Assembly (NCBI GenBank): GCA_014529385.2
Contig: CM043952.1
Coordinates: forward strand, 72,076,799 to 72,139,298
From: Adiantum capillus-veneris
Lineage: Eukaryota > Streptophyta > Polypodiopsida > Polypodiales > Pteridaceae
Length of the DNA: 62,500 bases
Reading direction: 5' to 3'
The notes beneath the pieces were generated by a model. The model saw nothing but the letters and a program-made list of their open reading frames with translations. It ran no database searches and was not told where the DNA came from. Made by a program: the position numbers and the translations under genes. Positions 34,060 through 45,675 of this stretch are shown here, piece by piece (position 1 is the stretch's first letter; each line of letters starts with the position of its first letter).

Positions 34060-35400
34060 CTATAGTTTGCATGCATGAATCAATTGGTTATGGGCACGGT
34101 TGTGCTTCTTTCTTTGCACACAAAAAAGCTCCAATAGGGTCTTCGAATTAGAAGAATCACCTAGCAAATTCTCTATAGCATCACCAGCCGTTAGATCCAC
34201 ACCCCCATCGGTGTTTTCCACTTTTGAATCCTCTCCTGTCACTTCTTCCTTGGCATTCTCGATCCCATCCCTGTTCTTTGCTTTGCCTGCCTTTTTCCCC
34301 TTTCTGCATGTTCCCCTTTCCTGGCATGTGCCCCTTTCCCTTTCTTGGCATCATCCACCCCTTTTCCCTCCTTGGCCCACCCCCATCTTGCCCTCCCCAT
34401 GATCCCCCTACTTGGCTTCCAACCCCTTCTTTGCCTCCCCCTCATCCTCCGTGGCCTCCACCCCATGCTTGGTCTCTTCCCCTATCCCTTTAGGTTCTTC
34501 CACCCCGTGCTTGGTCTCTTCCTTTGCCCCTTTAGGTTCTTCCACTCCCTTTTTGTCCGTTTCACCTTTCCCTTGCCTATTCTTATCCTTACTAGTGATA
34601 TGATCTTCAGACTTCATGTCAGCAACATCTAGTCTAGCAGCATTCGACTCCACTTCCAAAGGGACTTTACCTCCCACATTGTCTTTATTCTCCTTCACAT
34701 CCTTGTCCTCGTAGTCACTTGTTTCCTTCACTCTCCCACATGGTATCACAGTGTTGTCCCTTCTCAGTCTGTTTCCCTTCCACACTACCATACTTTAAAT
34801 CATGGAGAACATCCCCTATCTCTTTAGTAGCCTCATCCTCCTCCCATATACGACTTGCAGCAGACTTTGTGTCACCATGTCCATCCTTAACTGTATCTCC
34901 ATTTCTTCCACTGGGCCTTGCCGTTGCAGCATCCTCCTCCTTTGCAAAAATAACAAACGACAGCATGTACTTACAAACAAACTCACATTCAGTGCATGTA
35001 AGCATATGATTTGCAAAACACACACATACTTACTCTTCACAACATGATGCCCACTGACCCAGGACTTTGCCACCTTGGGGATCACCATAGTACAACTAGG
35101 TTTGTCACAATGATCCCTGCTTTGTAGCAAAGCACTGAATCAAAGGGGGTGATACTAATGTCGTCACTCAAGCATAAAGGTTCCAACAACCCCTGTAGAC
35201 TCCAGCAGCTCACCACATACAACACACACGCCAAACACGTGGATCATACCCACCGAATCAACATATAAGGCCTAGGATATAGCATGAATCTCTTCCCAAG
35301 CCCAACATCAGCAATCATCTGCTTCACAAAGAGGGTGTGGCCTTGTGCTTCCTTTCATGTTGCCTCGAGCATGTCATACTCAACCTATTGCCAAAAAACA
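34060..35400 (-). pseudogene. Probable upstream exons: Lys/Glu-rich repeats and unknown segment
   Basis: Minus frames upstream of the phosphatase-like part are coding-like. SCTMVIPKVAKSWVSGHHVV is followed by a GTAAGT donor (~35035). After TTTTTGCAAAG an acidic segment begins EEDAATARPSGRNGD (~34940). A lysine/glutamate-rich part contains a ~14-residue tandem repeat (EEPKGxGEETKHGV) at 34457-34550. Further up, VKQMIADVGLGKRFMLYPRP (~35300) is protein-like. Whether all belong to the phosphatase-like gene is inference from orientation and splice-like borders. A frame change lies near 34780. Confidence 0.4.
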
Positions 35401-37941
35401 CCAAAGGGGGAACCAGATTAGTACCAAAAGCTAGCAGGCAATCCTCAAGGCATCATTCTAACAATTAGTATCAAAAACTACCAAAACTATCAAGTCATCA
35501 ATGAAAAAAGACAACCATGAACTACCAAAAATAGAACCAAATCAGAACCATGAGCTACCAATTAGTAGTTGAAACATAAGCAGGGAAAATAAAACCCTAA
35601 CAACCTAAAACTACCTACTCAACATAGCTCTTATCACCACTCTCTTACAAAAAATCAAGAAGCCTTTCAACACTCTCAAGTCAATCCTAAAGCACGGTAA
35701 GAATCTTTAAACTTCATAGCCATCATCTCTTTCTCTCTCCACTCCATTTTCTGAGTAGCTATCCTCTCAGTGGTTGCTTTTTTGTATACGAGGGCATGTA
35801 TGGACTTGCAGGGTATGTATGAGACTGCTCCATGTTTTTCCATCATGTTTAACATGCTGATTTATGCACACAATGTATTTATGGTCACATGTGCACATAA
35901 AAAGCGCTTTTCACTTCATGTCATGTAGGCGATACAAACACTATTTTGGTCCTATCTCACAAACCCCTATGAATCAAATTAAACCCTTTAAACAAATATT
36001 CAACACATCATTTAGAAAATTTTATTTCTTCGGTTTCATGTGAAAATTCCACACGAGCTAAAAGTTATGGTAAAAAAACAGCTTCTTACCCACTGCACAA
36101 TCAAAATTTTGGATCCCAGGCTTCATAGAGAACCACTATACAGACTCATTGGATAAGGGAACCCGCTTAGACAAATCAAAACCTTGATTAAAATTATTGA
36201 TAAATGTATTTAGGTCTCTGAGATCACTTCGTGAGTGTGAAATATTAACAATTCCATGTGCGGGTTTACCTACGTTTGTAGGGGTGCTACCTAGAGGGAG
36301 TACCATATGATGTCGTACATTGGATGAACTGTTCATATATATTCTATGTGTCATTTTGGTGAGTTAATTTCAAGTGTTTGATGTCCATAAACTTATATGG
36401 GGGTATATGGTTAGCCAACCTGAACCGTACGGGCATATATGAATAAAGTGGATTTCTTTTTGTGTTACCGTATATTGCATGAGTCTCATATGGGAAAAGC
36501 GATGTGATAAGGTGTTAGTATATATTATAAGGCTGATCTTGATGCATTGGTTTGAGGTCAAATACTTTCATTTTGTGTTATGCATGCATCCAAAAATGAC
36601 CAAAAGTTATTTTTTGCATATATGTGAGGTTATGGTTTATGGTTGATCAAAATGACGGGGTTGTTTTGCATCATCTTTATGTTGATGGAATGATGTCATA
36701 TGATGTATGGAACCTCACAATAGATGTGGATTCCTCATTTGCTTATGCATGTTGCTTTCCACCCTTCTAGGTCAAAACTAGCTCTATGTGCTAGGCCCGT
36801 GCTAGGGTGGTGAGATGCGGTCACAGTGCATCACTTATGCATGATTGGATATTGTCAAAATTGGATTTTGATATCATGATTAGTTGCTAGTCGGACTTGT
36901 ATTATTCATAAAATGTTCATGTATTAATGGCTATGTATGTGGGCTTAGTTGATTGTAGTGGATATGTCAAACTCTAAGTGTGGGAGTTGGTTCGGTATGG
37001 AATATGGTTTATAGTCATGAGTTGAGATCCTTCATGGATAAGCGTTGTGACTTTGATTGTGGAAGCTGCTATGGCTCTTGAATTTTCCTTTTTGGATATG
37101 GTTGTGTTGTCAAAAATTTTACACCCATGTTATGTGCTAAAGTGGTTTTCCAGGATTGGATGCGCATCACCCTGAGTTAGGTGAAGTGCTCACCCTTGTG
37201 ATGTGATTGGATCATGAAATGGTTTTGATGGTTTATGGTGGATGTATAAGGGTAGAGACCATGTACAGTCTGACTTCTTGGAAAAGATTGTATGTGCATA
37301 TGGAAGATGCTATTGCGATTGGACTCATGTGTTATGTTTCTCATGGCAGCATCACTACAAGACTAGGATCCTACATCACTTATCCGTAGACAAAAGGATC
37401 GATGACCTGAGGCTTTGTTGGATCAAGGACGTTGCCTAGGTATTTTTTTTTAGGCTCATCTACATGGTTAATACGTTGGGGGTTAAATGACCTATAGGGA
37501 TAACGCATCGGGGATCCTCCCTTGGCTTTTCCTAAACACCCTATGTTGGGCATCAAAGAGATGTGGCACCTAAATTGGTATGGTTGGTGTTTATCCCCTA
37601 CCACCTACTAGTATTTGGAATCCTTTCAAAGCTTGGGTTCATGGAGGGAGGCGAAGCGGCCTCAGCCTATGTCTGGCTTAGGTAGGTTGGAGGTGTTCTA
37701 GCTCCCTCCCAATGAAGTGAAATTTTCTGTATCCGTAGTAGAGCGGAAGTGGATGGGTGGACCGGTCGATCCCTACATGGGGTCCAATGCTCATCTAGTC
37801 ATTTTATATGTTTGATGTTATAATATACCCAGATTTTGTTATTGCATTAATACATGGTTTCCTATCTCATTTAGATGGGGCATTTGAAGATTCTCTTTTG
37901 TCATTGTCATGTGTCTATGTGCACTCTACTTCATCATCCAG

Positions 37942-37944
<3 letters not shown>
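35401..37944. other. No gene recognised
   Basis: AT-rich with short ORFs on both strands. 37560-37800 has the texture of retrotransposon sequence but no match in the window. Confidence 0.4.

Positions 37945-37984
<40 letters not shown>
37945..37984. repeat. (CT)n at the 5' border of the LINE copy
   Basis: A 40-bp TC run ends exactly where LINE homology begins. Confidence 0.95.
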
Positions 37985-37987
<3 letters not shown>

Positions 37988-40900
37988 TGCGAATAAGCTT
38001 TTGGAATTGTAACGGCTATCCATGGAATGCGGGAATTGGCATTGATGAGCTTACCAATGACTCTGATGTGATACTTCTTGTCGAAACATTGGAGCATGAT
38101 GCGCAACGAATTCTTGGATTTGACAAATATGATGTGCATTCTTTGATGTGGACCAAAAATGCAAAGCAACGTAGAGGCCAAGGAGGCGTAGCATGTATGA
38201 TCAAAAAGGGTTTGAAAGATGTTTCTATTGTCAAAGAAGATAAGTATAAATGCTACTTATGGCTGAAAATCAGCCCACCCAATGGTCAAGTCATGTTTGT
38301 GGTTGGTTGCTACATTCCTCACTATGACTCCAATTTTTATGCTCGCTTGGATATGGATAGAGATCATCCCTTTGTTGAACTAGAGGAAGACATTGCTCAT
38401 TACAACGACCAAGGTGAAGTCATTGTCTTTGGAGACATGAATGCTTGCACAAATACGTTACAACACGATACACAACAAGTTGACATGCCGCATGTCTCAA
38501 GAAGAATGGATGACTCATACATGTATGATCGAAGTTATAATGATGCAAAAGAATTGGATCACCATGGAAAGTCACGTCTACATATGTGAAATAGTACCGG
38601 AATGCTCATTGCAAATGGTGTATCTTTATGGCAAGGCACCAATGACTTTACATGTAGAAAGCACAATGGTAATAGTGTGATCGACTATATGTTGTTTTCG
38701 GAAACCACTCTAGAATGCATACAAAACTTTACACTTGGTGAATGGAATCCGGAATTGGATCATAGGATGCTATGTATTGACCTCAATTGTGGTAAAAGAT
38801 CCGAGCATGTAGCCTCCAATCATGATGTGAATCACTCGTACCTATGTCTAGACTTCAAACGAGCACCTATATATGCTGATATGGTGGACCAAATGTTAAG
38901 CATGACAGAGCATCAAGAGATCCCAACATTAGAATGCAAGTGGAAAGTTTTCAAAGAAGTAATTTGCTCTTGTGCAAGGAAATTCTTTTCGGTGAAACAC
39001 ATGTCTTGCAAAAGATCTAAGAAAGGTAGCACCAAGAAGAAATGGTTCGACATGGAATGTAGTCAAGCCCGAAAACACTTGCTAAGGTTGGATGCAAGCA
39101 AAGACAAGGAAGGTTACTTGGAACATTCACACACATACAAAGCACTTGTTCAAAAAAAGAGGAGAAGGTGGGAAGTCAAAAAACAACTTCTTTTAGCACA
39201 AGAGAAAGCAAATGCATGTGGCAAGTTTTGGCAAAATCTAAAAGGCAAGCGTGTTGAGAGCTTTGATGACTTGACTCTTGAGGATATGTATACGCATTGC
39301 AAGAAACTCTATGAACAACCCAATGTTGATAAGATGGAGTGTTTTAGCTCCCTTCTGTTTATGCCTCCCTTCTTTACCATTGAAGATGTATGTTGCGCGC
39401 TTGAAGGTGTCAAGGCTAAAATGGATTAAATGGACAAGCAAGAAAACATGATATTGGATATGCGATATGTTTAACCTTGCACTTCAGCATGGCATGCCTC
39501 ATGATTGGAGTGAAAATTGGATCAAACCTTTGCACAAAGGAGGAGATGTAAACAATGTGAACAACTATCGCACTATAATGGTTGGTTCTTTGATTGCAAA
39601 GTTATTTGGATGTATCATGGAGATGAAGATAAGTGAATGGGCTGAAAAGAACGACAAACATGCGCCAGGCCAAGCAGGTTTTCGAAAGCATCATAGCACT
39701 ATTGATCACCTTGTCACTCTTCGAGTTCTTATGGAAACATCTCGATTGAAAGGAAAAAAGTTGTATTGTTGCTTTGTCGATTTCAAGAAAGCTTTTGATA
39801 TGGTACCACGAGGAAATCTTTGGAGACTTATGCAAAGCCTTCAAGTGCCGAAAGAATTTATGCATGCAGTCTTTTGCATCTACCAAAAAGTGATATGTCG
39901 ACTACGTATGGGAGATGGAATTTGAGAATTTTTTGCAAGCACTATTGGTGTCAAACAAGGATGCCCACTTTTCCCAACCCTCTTTGGGCTACTCATTGAT
40001 GAATTGGAATGCATGGTTCTTGATTTTATGCAACAAGAAGGCATAGAAGAGGTTAAGATTGGAAATGTGGTGATCATGATTTTGCTTTATGCCGATGATG
40101 TAGTGCTCTTGGCACATACCTTAGAAGATGCACAAAAGCTTATGAGTGTCTTGGAACGCTTTTGCCTACATAGCGGGCTAATCCTGTATGGATCCAAAAT
40201 CAAGGTTATGCTTGTAAAGACCCTCAATGATGAAAATACATGCATTGTATACAACAATGAGCAACTTGAAGTGGTAGATAGCTTCAAGTACCTTGGCCTT
40301 GAGGTTCCATCCAATCATAGATGGAAGGATTGCGCAATGCGTCGCTTGGAAGCCGGAAAGAGGGCTTATTATACATTTGAGAACATGTGCAATGCTGGAG
40401 AGATCAAGTGTTGGGCTCTCAAAAAGTACCTCTTTGCCACATTGGTCACACCAGTGCTTCTTTATGGAGTGGAGGTGGGGTAGTAGCATCGGGAAGTCTA
40501 CTTGAAAAGAGTTTGAGAATGTCCAAAAGCGTTTTCTCACAAACTTTCTCCAAGTCAAGACACAAACACCCTACATGCTCTTACTTCTTGAGTCCGGATG
40601 GCTTCCCATTGAGGTCTTGGGCATGCAAAGGGTTGTGGAGTATATGCATAAGACACAACGTAGCTCTTTGTATCGATTTCCTCGAATCGCATATGAAGCA
40701 AGTCAAAAGGTCCAAAAGACATGCAAGAGCAAAATACTAAGTTCGGGGTGGATGCTTGACATCAAGGAATGGTTTGGAAGATGGGATGCATGTCACTTGG
40801 TCAAGGATGCGTCGATCAACTCCCAAGTTAATGAGGCCTTCTTACAACGCCAATTTATCACGGCTTGGGAGAAATCAGAGGTTCTCACTTCAGCCATTAC

Positions 40901-41240
40901 ACCACACACATTGCCCCAAACTACAAATCTCTCTTCTTCTCCGAGCGCGGTAACCGAACCCATCCCTACATCCTTGAGCCCATCCCATTGAGTGCGATCC
41001 ACACCATTGCCTCCATTCGTCTTAGCTCTCATTCTCTACGCTGCGAGACAGGACGTTGGGGCACTCGCGAGGAGTCTCATCGACTTTGCACCTTATGCCC
41101 TCGTCAAGTGCGAGAGAGTGAGTACCACACACTACTTGAGTGCTCATATTTTGACCACATTAGGTCCTCTTTTCCCCATATATTCACCTATGAGCTCTCC
41201 CTACATACCTTCCTCTCCTAGCCACGATGTGGACTCTCTA
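37985..41240 (+). pseudogene. ORF2 of the truncated LINE
   Basis: Endonuclease motifs VETLEHD, FGDMNACTN, NSVIDYMLFS and SDHR-equivalent (LDHRML) are followed by reverse transcriptase QAGFRKHHSTIDHL, FVDFKKAFDMVP, GVKQGCPLFP and LLYADDVVLL. The C-terminal zinc finger is intact in its frame (CTLCPRQ...YHTLLEC, ~41090-41145). Defects seen: TGA at 38587-38589 (TGC Cys in the other copy), a frameshift/deletion near 39410, TGA at 39923-39925, and frameshifts near 40480 and 40900. Confidence 0.92.
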
Positions 41241-41361
41241 TTGTGACGCTCATTTCAGCCATTTTTGAGCATCGAGCGTCACTTATGACCTCCACTCACA
41301 CCATGTGACATGTTCATTTGGTCCCATTGGTCATATTTGACCTCCGAGGATGATAATAGAA

Positions 41362-41364
<3 letters not shown>
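37985..41364 (+). mobile_element. 5'-truncated copy of the LINE, flanked by (CT)n on both sides
   Basis: Homologous to 11019-14410. It starts a few residues into ORF2, at the endonuclease motif FWNCNGYPWN, so ORF1 and the 5' UTR are absent, as expected for incomplete reverse transcription. The 3' end keeps the GGTCATATTTGACC hairpin (41329-41342) and GATGATAATAGAACTATC, then passes into (TC)n. Both ends therefore lie in one CT microsatellite. Confidence 0.92.

Positions 41365-41411
<47 letters not shown>
41365..41411. repeat. (CT)n at the 3' border of the LINE copy
   Basis: Continuous TC run directly after the LINE tail ACTATC. Confidence 0.95.
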
Positions 41412-41414
<3 letters not shown>

Positions 41415-41680
41415 CGTAATGCAATGTACACATATATTCACCCTCCACAATTTCATTTTTCTTGAGTATGCTTTCATTCATATCACCCATTCAGAGGTAG
41501 CACTAGCCATTAGGTGCCTCTGGATGCAGTCCGGCTCATGGCCTAAACTCCATGCTAGGTCGGGCACTATGAACTCCTCCCCTATGCAAATGCTTCCGCA
41601 ACTTTGATGTATATTGAAAATTATATAAAAGTGTAAATTTTGTATTTTGTGCATAGACCCCTAGGGAGGGGTATCTCTCA
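41412..41680 (+). repeat. Probable end of an LTR
   Basis: Sequence preceding the primer-binding site. It holds TATATAAAAG at ~41619 and ends TATCTCTCA two bases before TGGTATCAGAGC. No second LTR copy was found in the window, so the call rests on the primer-binding site. Confidence 0.45.
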
Positions 41681-41682
41681 CT

Positions 41683-41694
41683 TGGTATCAGAGC
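41683..41694 (+). other. Primer-binding site (initiator Met tRNA type)
   Basis: TGGTATCAGAGC on plus, 260 bp upstream of the ORF at 41942. Confidence 0.85.
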
Positions 41695-41941
41695 CTAAGT
41701 TTATGGGGATAGACTAAAGCCTGATGCTAGTCGGGTTAATTATGCATCATGCACGCATTCATGCATATTGTTTGAGAAAGAATATTGTATTCACGATGTA
41801 TCTACGGGTGACATTGATTGGTGATATCTATTTTACTTGACTTTTTGTATGGGATTATGTGGTCTTGAGTATTGATGAAGTGATTGAAGTGTTCCACAAT
41901 TGTATTAAGAATTTCTTTGAATGTTTGTTTTGTAGTAAAAA

Positions 41942-42460
41942 ATGTCTCCTAAGGTGATGTCCAAATGTTTTAGCAAGGAAAACGAGGTTTTGGCTATAGT
42001 AATCAACAATATGGCAATGCAATTACCAAGGGATGCAAGGGAACTCTTTTATCTAGAGATCAAAACTAAAGTCTTTGCAATGCTAGGAACCATGACTTGT
42101 TGGAAGAGTGTTGATTATAGTTACCTTACTCGTCATCAAAAGCCTTTTCACCAATTCTTTATCTATATTGATGATAGTGCTAGGGATTGGTTTGCCAACC
42201 TCAGGCTACTTCACCTTAGGATGTGGCTAGGCCTAGAGGAAATGTACTACTACTTGGCAATGCGATCACAAATGCTAAGTATTGCTGAGGTTTCCAAGAA
42301 GTTTGAGGCACTTGCAACTATCATAGGGAAAGAAAAGCTTGAAGATAACTATCTGAAGTTTGTTATAAGTGAGTTAAATAGAGTGAAGGAGAGAAAGGGG
42401 TGGAAATCCCACATGCAATGTAATGTTGAACCACCAATTATAAAAGGGGCCTTTGGTTGA
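41942..42460 (+). CDS. Gag-like ORF of a non-autonomous LTR element
   Basis: 172 residues; start at 41942 chosen as the first ATG after the primer-binding site leader. Sequence such as AVIINNMAMQLPRDARELF-like helices, SARDWFANLRLLHL and KKFEALATIIGKEKLE is helical and aromatic like a capsid fragment, but I cannot place the family. It ends without zinc knuckle or protease. Its position behind a primer-binding site is the main argument for gag. Confidence 0.45.
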   Translation: MSPKVMSKCFSKENEVLAIVINNMAMQLPRDARELFYLEIKTKVFAMLGTMTCWKSVDYSYLTRHQKPFHQFFIYIDDSARDWFANLRLLHLRMWLGLEEMYYYLAMRSQMLSIAEVSKKFEALATIIGKEKLEDNYLKFVISELNRVKERKGWKSHMQCNVEPPIIKGAFG

Positions 42461-42678
42461 ATGGAAATGTATCCAAGATTGTGTACATGAAGTGCAATGA
42501 TTCTTATAAAATTGTGATCACTTGCGCTTAAGTCAAGATCGTGTCTATGAGTCCAAGCTAATCTATCTTGGAACCTAATTTTCTTGAGTCACATTTCTTG
42601 TGCACACACTCTCTCCCACATATGTAATATGATTAGGCATCATCCACCATAGCTTTCCAAGATCCATGATGTTTAACA

Positions 42679-42690
42679 TGGTATCAAAGC
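42679..42690 (+). other. Second primer-binding site, Copia-type element
   Basis: TGGTATCAAAGC directly follows TTTAACA, an LTR-like CA end (42677-42678). This is a one-base variant of the usual initiator-Met site. Confidence 0.65.
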
Positions 42691-42871
42691 CTAGGAGTTG
42701 AGCTAGGCTTAGCTTTGGGGTTTCTCAACCTAGTCTTTGATATCCTAAATGAGGTTACATTCTTATGAGAGCCACTTGCCTCATTAGTATAATTGAAGGC
42801 TAGTTAGATGCATACTTAATTGAGAATTTCTTCATCATGTGAACAAGTATGTGAGCATACTCTTCTCTTGC

Positions 42872-42873
<2 letters not shown>

Positions 42874-42954
<81 letters not shown>
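42874..42954. repeat. (CT)n microsatellite, ~80 bp
   Basis: Near-perfect CT run in the leader between the Copia primer-binding site and gag. Confidence 0.95.
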
Positions 42955-42961
<7 letters not shown>

Positions 42962-43411
42962 ATCTCTCCGTTTTTAGTCCGTCAGCACCTACAGAGTTTC
43001 ACTTGCTTGCTATGTGTCATCCGGCCATTCTAATTGTCAAAAAAAATAGAATGAAAAAACTTAAGTGACTTTGGAGAGGGCCGTTCCCACATTCATCAAA
43101 GTGACCAATAGTGGGGATAGTTCCCACAAGACAACAATCATTCTCTGTTGGCTAGGTTACACCAGCATCATCTTCAATTGTTCTTTGATCTTATCTTCAT
43201 AGTTGGTTTTAGTGTTAAAACACACACACATACACCTTGGAATATTTGTTAGATTGTACATAATTTGTTCCTTTTTATCAATCCCAATAGACTATGACAT
43301 TGATCTTGTAACTCAATGCGCAAGAAGCTTCCTTTTTTTGGCATTTTAAAGCATGCACGCTCATATAGAGGTTATACCCTGCTTGTGCGAGTCGCCAAGT
43401 AAGACCACTTC

Positions 43412-43754
43412 ATGGAGCATAAAATTGCCATCATCACCACCTTTAATGGCGATAATTTTTTCACATGGCAGAGAAAAATAATGTATTTATTGATGTGAAA
43501 AGGGCTTTAGCATTTAATAGAGTTGCATGAGGATGCATTTGCAGTAGTCGTTGTGGTTGCAAATAAAAAAGCAATGGGACTTCTTGCACAATCACTTGGT
43601 GATGACGTTATTTCATATATTTTCGGCTTCAAGGATGCTAAAGAAGCTTGGGATGTTATAAACAAAGAATCTGGTACAACATCCAAGAGCTTGAAGACCA
43701 ACTTACTCATGCAATTTGTACTAAGTCTTTTCTCTCCTTATCTTTGTTTTTAGA
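43412..43754 (+). pseudogene. Copia gag remnant
   Basis: From ATG 43412 the frame reads TTFNGDNFFTWQRKIMYLLM then a stop (TGA at ~43496). In another frame the next part reads ANKKAMGLLAQSLGDDVISYI and AKEAWDVINKESGTTSKSLKTNLL, the UBN2-type gag of Ty1/Copia elements. Nothing of integrase or reverse transcriptase follows, so only the 5' end of the element remains. Confidence 0.8.
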
Positions 43755-44060
43755 TGGATCTTCTTGGCCATCTAGATGAACTTCTAAGTGATTTTGCACG
43801 ATATGTATTTTTCAACTATGCGGTTGAATTCAATGTTCTTTGGGGAGTTGACGTGGTTTGAGCTTCAACGGGGACTAGAGATTATCTTGATCCAAACACC
43901 TACATAGCATGGGAACTGTATGTCAAAGCACAATTTGAACATCAAATCCAAGTACCTGATAAAATACATAGTCGACCCACAATTTTGCGTCAAGGAGAAG
44001 ATTTAGGAGGGCGATATCAAAGTACAAGGATATTTTATTTATCTTAACCTATGCTCACTC

Positions 44061-44285
44061 TTGGATATACCAAGCCACAAAATCGTCCTTAGCAAGAAGG
44101 CATTGATGCTCAACCAAAGATATGGCTTCTATGAGAAATTCATAATCCGGGTATGGAAGAAGTCAAATAGCGGCAACCGATTCTATTATGTACCTCAAGA
44201 CTGGTTTGGTAGAGTTTATGGACCTATCCTTAAGTTCAATCCGCACCATGTCACTATCACTTTTGGTGACTATGAGAAGCCTTGA
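44061..44285 (+). CDS. Unknown short ORF
   Basis: 74 residues, basic and aromatic (IIRVWKKSNSGNRFYYVPQDWFGRVYGP, HHVTITFGDYEKP). Protein-like, but no family recognised. It may be the end of a decayed ORF reaching up to ~43980. Confidence 0.3.
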   Translation: MDIPSHKIVLSKKALMLNQRYGFYEKFIIRVWKKSNSGNRFYYVPQDWFGRVYGPILKFNPHHVTITFGDYEKP

Positions 44286-45675
44286 TGCATTTGTGATTTT
44301 TTATAGTTGTACATTGCTTCTAACTTAAGTATCCAAACATGATCCTATATATAATCATGACTTACTATAGGTTGCACACTCTTGTGTCCTAATCTACTAA
44401 AAATAAAACTTGGTTTTCACATCTTTCAATGCATTAAACTCATATTGTTGCACAATGTCTTTAGTTCAAATAGAAAAAGGCGACCTTATACATGAACAAA
44501 ACTATCATCAAATGATACACTCATAGTGTTCTAAAAATACCGACGCTAATAAGAAAACTCTAAATTAGCAACACAATTTGTACTTTCTCGTAGCCTATAT
44601 ATAACATAATATTCTAAACGAGAAACATCGCTGCTAAGAATCAAATTGGAAACACATCTAGTACACACTCTTAGTGTAAAACAATGATTGCATATTATTC
44701 CTTGTGATAAAAGGTTATCTAGCCAAACTCTACAAATAAGTAGCATCTATTTTATTTACAGATGATAGCCAAACTATCCAACCTGAGGAATACCTCATGA
44801 CTATGGAGATTCTAATTGATGACCTCGGCCCTGAGCGCCATCCTTCTCTATTTTCTAGACTAGAGGGGAATCTCTTTTTATATGTGAATATGACAAACAA
44901 TGGAAACACAAATGTTCTCTCTTTACTTATCCAAATTCACTAGCAAATAGAGAATCTGTTGAGCACTTGCCCCTCTTGAGCGATTCAATTTATGAGACTA
45001 GATGTCTCTATTGCATCCTTGCCTTGTCTACATCATATACTAAATGCCTTGATATTTTTAAAGCTTGTATAACCCAACCAGCTTAACGATAATTTCATGA
45101 TACTAGGAGATATAACAAGTTATAGAAGTGTCCCATGCCTTCCAATTTTTCTATAAGAGATTCTAACGGTGGTGCTCCCTTGTTAGCTCCTTGAGTGACC
45201 ACCACTAGAATGTGCACCATAAAATGGTTAACTGTGGCAGTCAAACTAGTCCCAATGTGTTGCATTTTTTTGTAAGAGTGCATTGAAGTCTTGCATATCA
45301 ACTAATTTAGATTAGTTTGCAAAAACTAGTTTTCCATTACTCGCATATTTGGCATACCTCATTTGGCTCCAGTTGTAGAGGATTTTCAAAATCAAATCTA
45401 CCATCTTGTGGAATATCGTGTTTTGAAGACATTATGGAAAGGTTGTATGAAATTATGCTCCTTGACCAAATCACCTAAACGTAGTTTCGTAAAAGGATAG
45501 TATAACAAGTCGTAATTGTAATTTTAAGCACCCCAAAGAAGCCCTTGGATTGAGAAAGAAGAAACTTTGGTTGAACACAAGCCTTGCAAAAAATTGTACC
45601 AAATTTAATGACCTTTGATGGAAAAATCTTGAAAAGAATCATAATCAAGAAGTGGTAGTGAAATCACGTTGTCGT
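44286..45675. other. No gene recognised
   Basis: AT-rich sequence with only chance ORFs. Confidence 0.5.

Noticed and set aside
35131-35300. A possible replication-protein-A-like OB fold on minus (VDSVGMIHVFGVCVVCGE)
   Set aside because: Only a short, weak resemblance, and another frame of the same stretch looks equally protein-like; not enough to name a domain.
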